Origin: an uncultured Bacteroidales bacterium
Lineage (GTDB): Bacteria; Bacteroidota; Bacteroidia; Bacteroidales; UBA932
Length of the DNA: 38,786 bases
Assembly (NCBI GenBank): GCA_944325765.1
Contig: CALVBH010000069.1
Location: 1 to 38,786 of the forward strand
Direction of reading: 5' to 3'
The translations under genes and the position numbers were made by a program. Shown piece by piece: positions 32,411 through 38,786 of the stretch. Numbering within the stretch: the stretch's first letter is position 1; each line of letters opens with the position of its first letter. The notes beneath the pieces are model-generated. The model saw only the letters and a program-made list of their open reading frames with translations, did not search any database and was not told where the DNA came from.

Positions 32411-32552
32411 ATAGTTGACAATTCGTTAAGTTTCAATTTTATACGACACACTTCCGGCCAAAGGCCGATTTTTCCGGCAATATTAGCAATAAAAACTCAT
32501 ATTCCTGCATCCTGTATCAAATTTTTCGACAACCATGCCGTACGAAGTCTGT

Positions 32553-32584
32553 TTTGCGGAAGTCTGTTTTTTAACATATTTTTG
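32553..32584 (+). promoter_or_regulatory. Complete Bacteroidetes promoter for rlmD
   Basis: TTTG (32553-32556), a 20-bp spacer and TATTTTTG (32577-32584) followed by C, both boxes perfect. The predicted start near 32591 leaves a leader of about 14 nt before the ATG at 32605. This is the best promoter in the window. Confidence 0.75.
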
Positions 32585-32604
32585 CACGGACAAAAACGAA
32601 CGTT

Positions 32605-34011
32605 ATGCGGAAAAAGAAAGATATCATACTCGAAAACGTCGGAATAGAAGCCGTGGCAGCCGAAGGCAAGGCTCTCGCAAAGATAGACGGGGCGGTTCTC
32701 TTCGTACAGTTCGCCGTTCCCGGGGACATCGTGGATGTAAAAGTCACGAAAAAGAAAAAGAACTATATGGAAGGCTATATCCTGCGGATAGTGAGTCCTT
32801 CACGGCACAGGCTCCAGCCGTTATGTTCTCATTTCGGCATCTGCGGAGGATGCAAATGGCAGCCCCTCCCCTATGAGATGCAGCTTCAGGCCAAACAGCA
32901 GCAGGTCTACGACCAGCTCGTCCGGATAGGCCATCTGGATATTCCCGAAATACAGCCGATAGTCCCTTCCGAGCGAACCACGGGATACCGCAACAAGCTG
33001 GAATTCACATTCTCGAACCGACGCTGGATAGAAGCCGGGGAAGATCCCGAAGGCATCGCCCCGGAAGACAGGGTCGGGCTTGGTTTCCACGTCGGAAGGT
33101 TTTTCGACAAGGTCCTGGATATCAGACATTGCCATCTTCAGGAAGAACCCTCGAACGAAATACGCCTGTTCATCAGAAAATATGCTGTCTCACACGGTCT
33201 GGAATTCTTCGACATCCGCAATCATAATGGCTTCCTGAGGAATATGATTGTCAGGAACAACCTCCGGGGCGACGTTCTGCTGATCCTCTGCTTCTACCAC
33301 GAGGACACAGCCGCCAGGACAGCGCTTCTGGACGCCGTTTCGGAAGCCTTCCCGCAGATAAAGTCTCTCTGGTACGTCATAAACGGCAAGGCCAACGACT
33401 CCATAGCCGATCAGGAATGCATATTATATAAAGGTGATGACGCCATCTATGAGGAAATGGAAGGCCTGAAGTTCAGGATAGGACCCAAATCCTTCTACCA
33501 GACCAACTCCCGCCAGGCGCTCCGGCTGTATGGCGTCGCCCGGGAATTTGCCGCCCTGACGGGCAATGAAACCGTCTACGACCTGTATACCGGTACCGGC
33601 ACCATCGCCCAATTCGTCTCTTCCCGTGCCGCAAGGGTCATAGGCATCGAATATGTGCCTGAGGCCATAGCCGACGCCCGCCTCAATGCCGAGGGCAACG
33701 GCATCACGAACTGCGAGTTCTTCGCGGGGGATATGAAGGATGTCCTCACGGACGAATTCATCGCGGCCCACGGACATCCGGATGTCATCATTCTCGACCC
33801 GCCGAGGGCCGGAATCCATCCGGACGTGGCGGAAGTGATACTGAAGGCTGCTCCGCGCAGGATAGTGTATGTAAGCTGCAATCCGGCCTCCCAGGCTCGG
33901 GATCTGGCGATTTTCAGCAACAGATACCGTATTACGGCAGTCCGGCCCGTCGATATGTTTCCGCATACGCATCATGTGGAGAATGTCTGCGCACTGGAAC
34001 TGGCCGAATAA
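32605..34011 (+). CDS. rlmD: 23S rRNA (uracil-C5)-methyltransferase RlmD
   Basis: A 468-residue RlmD/RumA-family enzyme that methylates uracil C5 in 23S rRNA (U1939 in E. coli). An N-terminal TRAM RNA-binding domain (about residues 8-62) is followed by the Fe4S4 ligands C74, C80, C83 (LCSHFGICGGCKW) and C176 (IRHCHLQ). The methyltransferase domain has the S-adenosylmethionine motif VYDLYTGTGTIAQF, the ILDPPRAGIHP motif and the nucleophile in YVSCNPASQARDL (C425). All key residues are present. Related enzymes RlmC and TrmA are possible alternatives, but TrmA lacks this cluster. It has its own promoter and diverges from the large lipoprotein gene. Confidence 0.9.
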   Translation: MRKKKDIILENVGIEAVAAEGKALAKIDGAVLFVQFAVPGDIVDVKVTKKKKNYMEGYILRIVSPSRHRLQPLCSHFGICGGCKWQPLPYEMQLQAKQQQVYDQLVRIGHLDIPEIQPIVPSERTTGYRNKLEFTFSNRRWIEAGEDPEGIAPEDRVGLGFHVGRFFDKVLDIRHCHLQEEPSNEIRLFIRKYAVSHGLEFFDIRNHNGFLRNMIVRNNLRGDVLLILCFYHEDTAARTALLDAVSEAFPQIKSLWYVINGKANDSIADQECILYKGDDAIYEEMEGLKFRIGPKSFYQTNSRQALRLYGVAREFAALTGNETVYDLYTGTGTIAQFVSSRAARVIGIEYVPEAIADARLNAEGNGITNCEFFAGDMKDVLTDEFIAAHGHPDVIILDPPRAGIHPDVAEVILKAAPRRIVYVSCNPASQARDLAIFSNRYRITAVRPVDMFPHTHHVENVCALELAE

Positions 34012-34039
34012 AAAAATCCGTCGTTTCCCGCTTTTTTTG

Positions 34040-34047
34040 TAACTTTG
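34040..34047 (+). promoter_or_regulatory. -7 promoter element for the Hdr-like locus
   Basis: TAACTTTG, a perfect TAnnTTTG but followed by T rather than C. The predicted start near 34054 leaves a leader of about 67 nt. No -33 TTTG at the usual spacing. Confidence 0.45.
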
Positions 34048-34120
34048 TGATTTCGTCCGGACACGGACCGGATTCCGGCATTGACCGAAGGATGAGGAAA
34101 CAGTTAGAAACTAATGGTTT

Positions 34121-34822
34121 ATGGGGAAATTATACGATGAGCTTCTGAAAGACTACAGGGCGAAGGAAGGTCTGAAGACCTGCATAAACTGCGGGACCTG
34201 CACCGCCATCTGTCCTGCCGCGGAATTCTACAAGTACGATCCGCGAAAGGTCATGGACATCGTGCAGAGCAAGGATGAAGCCGAGATAGAAAAACTTCTT
34301 AAAAGCGATTTCATCTGGTACTGCGGCGAATGCATGTCCTGTGTGACGCGTTGTCCGAGGAGGAACGGGCCCGGACTGGTCATTATGGCCCTGCGAAACC
34401 TTTCCGCCAGGCTCGGCTATTTCGTGTGCTCTGAAAAAGGACGTCAGCTCTACCCTCTTACACGGATTCTGACAGGAAACATACTCAATTACGGCTACTG
34501 CGTATATCCCGATACTTTCAAATGGGAAGACCATGTCGAGTCGGGCCCCGTATGGAAATGGCATACGGAACATATCGAGGACACCATGGCCAGAGTCGGG
34601 GCGAATTTCAAGGGAGACGGTCCCGGTGTGCTGCGGAAAATTCCCCGGGAGTCTCTCGATGAACTTAAAAGCATTTTCGACGTTACAGGAGGTACGGAGC
34701 GCATCGAAACAGTGGAAAGATATTCGAAAGAGAAGGCGGAAGAACTCGGAATGGATATGGAAGAGTATTTCCGCGAGACTTTCGAGCATACCTCGTCAGG
34801 ACACCTGAATTCGGAGGATTGA
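34121..34822 (+). CDS. HdrC-like protein with two Fe4S4 clusters
   Basis: A 233-residue iron-sulfur protein like the HdrC subunit of heterodisulfide reductases, with a longer C-terminal extension. Two CX2CX2CX3C motifs are complete: TCINCGTCTAICP (C21, C24, C27, C31) and WYCGECMSCVTRCPR (C68, C71, C74, C78). These would carry electrons between a flavin subunit and a CCG-domain subunit. The C-terminal 130 residues are soluble, charged and without further clusters (KWEDHVESGPVWKWHTEHIED). No membrane segment. It opens a run of five redox genes; the HdrB-like gene follows after 33 bp. Confidence 0.8.
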   Translation: MGKLYDELLKDYRAKEGLKTCINCGTCTAICPAAEFYKYDPRKVMDIVQSKDEAEIEKLLKSDFIWYCGECMSCVTRCPRRNGPGLVIMALRNLSARLGYFVCSEKGRQLYPLTRILTGNILNYGYCVYPDTFKWEDHVESGPVWKWHTEHIEDTMARVGANFKGDGPGVLRKIPRESLDELKSIFDVTGGTERIETVERYSKEKAEELGMDMEEYFRETFEHTSSGHLNSED

Positions 34823-34855
34823 CATTGTGCCGGAAGGCAGTGAAAAAGAAAGGAA

Positions 34856-35926
34856 ATGATATATCAGGGAAAACAGAAAATATGGGCTGATTATCAGAAG
34901 GAAATTCCTGATAATCACTGGTTTTATGTCAGAAGCTGCATAAGGCAGAATTTCTTCCCGGGAGCTGAGAAAATGTTCCTCGAAATCTGCCGGAATCTCT
35001 TGGGCAGGGACTTTTTCGAAACGGAATACCACACCACCTGCGGAGGAATTGCATATCACTGCGATACCATCCCGCAGGAAACCGTGATGACGATTGTGGC
35101 CCGGCAGTTCGCCCTTATGACGGAAGCCGGCTATGAAAACTATGTGGCATCCTGCATCACTTCATTCGGCAACTACACCGAAATCATCGAGACGTGGCGC
35201 GAATTTCCTGAACTGGAGACAAAAATCAGGGAACTGCTGTGGAAAGCTTGCCGTCGCGAGTTCAAAATCCCGAAATACCTCGCCCACGCCAGCGATCTCA
35301 TATATAAATACAGGAACGAAATAGCGGCACGGGCAAAATACAGGCTGATAAACAGACACACCGGAGAACCGCTTAAAGCCGTGGAACATATAGGCTGCCA
35401 TTATGCGAAGATGTTCCCGTCCCGCGGCGTAGGCGGAGCCGAATATCCGTATGTCCTGGCAGGAATGATCGAAGCCTGGGGAGGGAACGTCATAGACTAT
35501 CCGGAGCGCAGACACTGCTGCGGATACGGATTCAGGCAGTACCACGTAAAGGCGAACCGGGGATATTCTCTTTCGAATACCCATAAGAAATTCGAGTCCA
35601 TGGAGCCTTATCATCCTGATTTTATCCTTACGAACTGTCCCGGATGCCCGTATTTCATGGACAGATGGCAGTATGTCATAGCCGAGACCGAAGGAAAGAC
35701 CTACGGAGAAAACGGCTACGGGATACCTGTCCTGACATACGAGGAGCTTGCTTCCCTCGTACTCGGTTACGACCCGTGGGATATAGGGCTGCAGTTGCAT
35801 CAGGTGGCCGTGGAACCTCTTTTGGACAAAATCGGCATAGAATACGATCCGAAAGCCAAGTATCTGGGCCTCGATGAAAAGGATCTGATGAAGCCGGAAC
35901 TGCCCGGAGTCCTCAGATGTTGCTGA
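34856..35926 (+). CDS. HdrB-like CCG-domain protein
   Basis: A 356-residue protein of the heterodisulfide reductase subunit B type. HdrB binds two unusual (noncubane) Fe4S4 clusters through CCG domains. The second CCG domain here is intact: C181 (HIGCHYAK), C221-C222 (RHCCGYGF) and C261/C264 (NCPGCPYF), spacing CX39CCX38CX2C. The first is degenerate: C28 (RSCIRQ), then TCGG with Thr in place of the first cysteine of the pair (C62), then SCITSF with C100 but Ser in place of the last cysteine. It may therefore bind one catalytic cluster rather than two. It follows the HdrC-like gene and precedes a flavoprotein. Confidence 0.8.
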   Translation: MIYQGKQKIWADYQKEIPDNHWFYVRSCIRQNFFPGAEKMFLEICRNLLGRDFFETEYHTTCGGIAYHCDTIPQETVMTIVARQFALMTEAGYENYVASCITSFGNYTEIIETWREFPELETKIRELLWKACRREFKIPKYLAHASDLIYKYRNEIAARAKYRLINRHTGEPLKAVEHIGCHYAKMFPSRGVGGAEYPYVLAGMIEAWGGNVIDYPERRHCCGYGFRQYHVKANRGYSLSNTHKKFESMEPYHPDFILTNCPGCPYFMDRWQYVIAETEGKTYGENGYGIPVLTYEELASLVLGYDPWDIGLQLHQVAVEPLLDKIGIEYDPKAKYLGLDEKDLMKPELPGVLRCC

Positions 35927-35956
35927 CATACGTATCACTGCTGAAATCTGAACCCG

Positions 35957-36979
35957 ATGAAAGAAAACATTCTCATAATAGGAGGCGGAATTGCCGGACT
36001 GGAAGCTGCCGGGCAGTTGACAGAACTCGGCTACAAACCCATTATCATAGAAAAATCCGACCATCTCGGAGGCCATGTGGCGGACTGGAACTGCCTGTTT
36101 CCCGACATGACTCCGGCACAGGAGGTCGTAGGCAGACTGATATCGCGCGCATCCGACGCCAATATCTTCCTGAATACGGAAATTTCCTTCGTAAACAGGC
36201 TGAAGGACAGTTACAACATAATGCTTTCCAACGGCATATCGATTATCACGAAAATCATCCTGTTCACCACGGGATTCTCGGTATTCGATGCGGCCAGAAA
36301 GGAAGAATACGGCTACGGCGTCTATGACCAGGTCATGACGAACAGGGATCTCGAGCACTGGTTCAATACCGGAGACGACAGACGGGTGAACGACTGCGCC
36401 ATGAATGCGGTAGGTTTCGTGCATTGCGTCGGCTCCCGTGACGAAAAAGCCAGGAATCCGCAATGTTCGAAAGTATGCTGCATTACCGCCATCAAGCAGG
36501 CCATAGAATTGAAACAGAAGTTTCCCGAAGCGATGGTCTACTGCTTCTATATGGACCTGAGGATGTTCGGGAAAAAGTACGAAGACTTTTATATTGCCGC
36601 GCAGCGGGATTACGGAGTGAGATTTATAAGGGGGCGGGTGTCGGAAGTCAGTGAAAACATCGACGGCAGGGTCATCGTGAAGGCGGAAGACACATTGTCT
36701 GGAAAACCGTTGAAGGTGACGCTGGATCTTCTGGTGCTGATGGCCGGTATGGTCTGCAGTCCCGACAGTACCCGGGCAGCCAATATGGCCGGACTTCCTC
36801 TCGACTCGGACGGATTCCTGAAGTCGAGGGACAATGTCGCCGACATCATAGAGTCTCCGAGAGAGGGAGTCTTCTACGCCGGAGCCTGCACAGGTCCGAA
36901 AACGGTGCCCGAAACGCTGGCCGAAGCCCGTGCCGCAGCCCTGAAAATCCACCTGTACATAACCAAAGGAATGAAATGA
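35957..36979 (+). CDS. HdrA-like FAD-dependent oxidoreductase
   Basis: A 340-residue flavoprotein resembling the FAD domain of HdrA and the QmoA subunit. The N-terminal dinucleotide fold is ILIIGGGIAGLEAAGQL (GXGXXG at about 9-14), followed by the IIEKSDHLGGHVADW loop. The conserved HdrA segment VGFVHCVGSRDEK then CSKVCC (C157, C170, C174, C175) is present. The C-terminal FAD-binding part is YAGACTGPKTVPETLAEARAAA. It is shorter than archaeal HdrA, with no N-terminal or C-terminal ferredoxin domains, so clusters come from separate proteins. Its stop codon overlaps the next start codon by 4 bp. Confidence 0.85.
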   Translation: MKENILIIGGGIAGLEAAGQLTELGYKPIIIEKSDHLGGHVADWNCLFPDMTPAQEVVGRLISRASDANIFLNTEISFVNRLKDSYNIMLSNGISIITKIILFTTGFSVFDAARKEEYGYGVYDQVMTNRDLEHWFNTGDDRRVNDCAMNAVGFVHCVGSRDEKARNPQCSKVCCITAIKQAIELKQKFPEAMVYCFYMDLRMFGKKYEDFYIAAQRDYGVRFIRGRVSEVSENIDGRVIVKAEDTLSGKPLKVTLDLLVLMAGMVCSPDSTRAANMAGLPLDSDGFLKSRDNVADIIESPREGVFYAGACTGPKTVPETLAEARAAALKIHLYITKGMK

Positions 36980-37311
36980 TGGATTTCGGATTCAAAATAT
37001 CGCCAAGTTCCACCATAAACCTCGACCTTGTGGATACCGGGAAATTCGAAGAACTCCATCGTCTGGAGCCTGACGTGTACAAGTGCATGGCCTGCGGCTC
37101 CTGCAGTTCAGCCTGCCCGGCCGGCAATTTCTCCGGCATGAGTCTCAGAAAGGTCATCCTCGCTCTGCAGAGAGGAAAGGAAAAGGACGCCGTATCGATG
37201 CTGAAAAACTGCATGCTCTGCGGAAAATGTTCTATGGTATGTCCTCGCGGCATCAATACGCGCCATCTCATACTGTCGGTATGCAGAATCTATGGGGAGG
37301 ATCAGGTATGA
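36976..37311 (+). CDS. Second HdrC-like protein with two Fe4S4 clusters
   Basis: A 111-residue iron-sulfur protein with two complete CX2CX2CX3C motifs: KCMACGSCSSACP (C37, C40, C43, C47) and NCMLCGKCSMVCP (C79, C82, C85, C89). It matches the minimal HdrC fold without a long tail. It overlaps both neighbours by 4 bp (ATGA), so translation is coupled to the HdrA-like flavoprotein and to the membrane protein. The likely role is to pass electrons between the flavin subunit and the membrane subunit. Confidence 0.85.
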   Translation: MMDFGFKISPSSTINLDLVDTGKFEELHRLEPDVYKCMACGSCSSACPAGNFSGMSLRKVILALQRGKEKDAVSMLKNCMLCGKCSMVCPRGINTRHLILSVCRIYGEDQV

Positions 37312-38786
37312 GAGAGAGATTCCTGACAGGTTACAACGACTTCGTGCTCCCGTTCGTGTGCGGAATGCTTTTCGTCCTGATCTACTGCTTCGTCGGTATG
37401 GTGAGGATTATAGCCCAGCTTCCGGCCGCCGACAGGAAAAAGTTCTTCCTTTCCCTCGTGACCCCGGCCACGCTTTTCAAGAACGTCAAGGATATTTTCC
37501 TCAAATGTCTGATCCACGTCGACCTGTGGAAGCGGAACAAAATGCTCGGATACATGCATTCCAGCATCGCGTTCGGCTGGTTCATGCTCATACTCGTGGG
37601 ACATATCGAAGTCTTTCTCTATACATCGAATCTCGGGGCAAGGGCTATATACTACCCTATTTTCTTCCGCTATTTCGTGGCCGAAACGGAATCCACGATG
37701 AAGGGAGCCCTGATTTTCTTCCTGATGGACTTTTTCCTTCTGGTGGTTCTCAGCGGCATAGCCCTCGCCGTCATCAAGAGGGTCCGTTCGAGACTGTTCG
37801 GGATGCGGAGGACGACCAATCCGAGTTTTCTCGACCTCGTGGGCCTGTATTCCCTGTGGTCCATATTTCCGCTCAGGCTCCTGGCGGAGTCCTTCACGGC
37901 CAATATCAGCGGCGGTTCATTCCTCACCAAATCACTGAACTACGTATTCACCGAGTTCCTGAGCAATGATGCCAACATGCTCCCTGCCTGGTGGGCATAT
38001 TCCTGCGCCCTCGGGATTTTCTTTTTCGTGCTTCCGTTTACGCGGTATATGCATATTCCCACGGAAATCCTGCTGATTCCGCTCAGGAATGCCGGAATAA
38101 AAATCGTCAATGCACGAAAAGGATTCGCGAAAGCCCAGGTCTACTCCTGTCCGAGCTGCGGACTGTGCATAGACGCCTGTCCGATGGGTGTCATGAAGAG
38201 CAATATCCGTGACACGACAGTCTATCTGAACCGTCAGATCCGGAGGAACAACGAACCGCGCATCGAAGAAATCAGCGACAAATGTCTCCTTTGCGGGAAA
38301 TGTACCGCCGTCTGCCCTGTCGGGGTCGAGGGTGACAAACTCAGAATTGCCCAGAGGTCGAGACGAAGGTACAGGCTTTCGCCGGATTATTCCAATATCG
38401 ATGTCTCAGCACTGTCCGAGCGGTGTAACAAATTTGTTATTAATGATAACAAAAACGTTTCCTATCTTGTTTCAGATAAAGTTATGTATTTCGCAGGCTG
38501 TATGACGGCTCTTACTCCGGTTATAATAAAGTCGACATCATCCGTACTCGCGAAAGCCGGAGCGGACTTTGAAATCATGGACAGGGACGGAGGAATCTGC
38601 TGCGGAAGGCCTATGCTGATGGCCGGAAGGCTCGATGCGGCCGAAGAACTGATACGGAAAAACACTGAAATCATACAGAACTCCGGAGCGAACGTCCTCC
38701 TGCTCTCCTGCCCTATCTGCTACAAGATTTTCCGAGAGAAGTATGTCCTGCCCGGTGTCCGCAGCATACGCACTTGTCGGACAGCT
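37308..38786 (+). CDS. Membrane Hdr/Dsr-like fusion: cytochrome-b-like domain, Fe4S4 motifs and CCG domain (3' end missing)
   Basis: The frame is open from the ATG at 37308 for 493 codons to the window end, so the C-terminus is unknown. Residues 1-250 contain about five to six transmembrane helices resembling NarI/HdrE/DsrM-type cytochrome b. Histidines at about 70, 84 (YMHSSIAFGW), 99 (LVGHIEV) and 249 (RYMHIPTE) are candidate heme ligands. Residues 281-291 (SCPSCGLCIDACP) and 326-336 (KCLLCGKCTAVCP) are complete Fe4S4 motifs. Residues 398-471 form a canonical CCG domain: C398, C431-C432 and C468/C471, spacing CX32CCX35CX2C. The order matches a fusion of HdrE-like and HdrD-like parts, comparable to DsrM plus DsrK or QmoC. 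It overlaps the preceding HdrC-like gene by 4 bp. It would link the quinone pool to the soluble subunits. Confidence 0.8.
   Translation, partial: MRERFLTGYNDFVLPFVCGMLFVLIYCFVGMVRIIAQLPAADRKKFFLSLVTPATLFKNVKDIFLKCLIHVDLWKRNKMLGYMHSSIAFGWFMLILVGHIEVFLYTSNLGARAIYYPIFFRYFVAETESTMKGALIFFLMDFFLLVVLSGIALAVIKRVRSRLFGMRRTTNPSFLDLVGLYSLWSIFPLRLLAESFTANISGGSFLTKSLNYVFTEFLSNDANMLPAWWAYSCALGIFFFVLPFTRYMHIPTEILLIPLRNAGIKIVNARKGFAKAQVYSCPSCGLCIDACPMGVMKSNIRDTTVYLNRQIRRNNEPRIEEISDKCLLCGKCTAVCPVGVEGDKLRIAQRSRRRYRLSPDYSNIDVSALSERCNKFVINDNKNVSYLVSDKVMYFAGCMTALTPVIIKSTSSVLAKAGADFEIMDRDGGICCGRPMLMAGRLDAAEELIRKNTEIIQNSGANVLLLSCPICYKIFREKYVLPGVRSIRTCRTA

Noticed and set aside
32455-32473. Hairpin CGGCC-AAA-GGCCG followed by five T between the large lipoprotein gene and rlmD.
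   Set aside because: It lies between two divergent gene starts, where a terminator is not expected, and the T-run is short.

Overview
The window is chromosomal DNA from a member of the Bacteroidota, most likely the order Bacteroidales. The evidence is consistent. Many gene starts are preceded by the Bacteroidetes -7 element TAnnTTTG (here usually TAnnTTTGC), sometimes with a TTTG-like -33 box, and Shine-Dalgarno sequences are largely absent. The protein families are typical of the phylum: TamL, DUF5686, DUF5723, DUF3467, a fold-III arginine decarboxylase and a class-2-type PyrD. Base composition looks close to half G+C in genes. Genus cannot be set from the sequence alone. I saw no rRNA, tRNA, CRISPR array, insertion sequence or prophage.

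Layout. 1-2827: a truncated arginine decarboxylase gene diverges from the outer-membrane assembly lipoprotein tamL. 2907-4161: three small membrane proteins (zinc ribbon + TM2, zinc ribbon + CD225/dispanin, DUF2752). 4188-5501: rarA, convergent with them. 5587-8816: pyruvate kinase, a GNAT acetyltransferase and two small exported beta-barrel-like proteins, tightly packed. 8844-11414: a DUF5686 outer-membrane protein on the minus strand. 11650-13119: DUF3467, kdsC, maf. 13328-20205: valS, a thioesterase, an ABC-F ATPase, rlmB and an M19 dipeptidase, probably co-transcribed. 20243-22536: pyrD-cinA on the minus strand with a 4-bp overlap. 22638-23066: an XRE-family regulator. 23067-23573: a 507-bp AT-rich region with a palindromic operator array. 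23574-26062: queA and a PlsC-like acyltransferase, then a terminator. 26211-27191: two unrecognised small membrane or exported proteins. 27317-32410: a 1194-residue repeat-containing lipoprotein and a DUF5723 outer-membrane protein, an operon on the minus strand. 32605-34011: rlmD. 34121-38786: a five-gene heterodisulfide-reductase-like electron-transfer locus that runs off the window end.

Most of the window is housekeeping: RNA and tRNA modification (valS, rlmB, rlmD, queA), glycolysis, pyrimidine synthesis, Kdo synthesis and envelope assembly. The parts that repay attention are three. First, five near-palindromic ATTACA-WW-TGTAAT sites plus one core site lie between the XRE regulator and queA, several of them exactly 24 bp apart, and the palindrome itself contains the -7 promoter element. 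Second, the Hdr/Qmo/Dsr-like locus encodes HdrC-, HdrB-, HdrA- and HdrC-like proteins and a membrane protein that fuses a cytochrome-b-like domain, two Fe4S4 motifs and a canonical CCG domain. Third, a large acidic lipoprotein contains at least two diverged copies of a ~145-residue module and is paired with a DUF5723 barrel protein.
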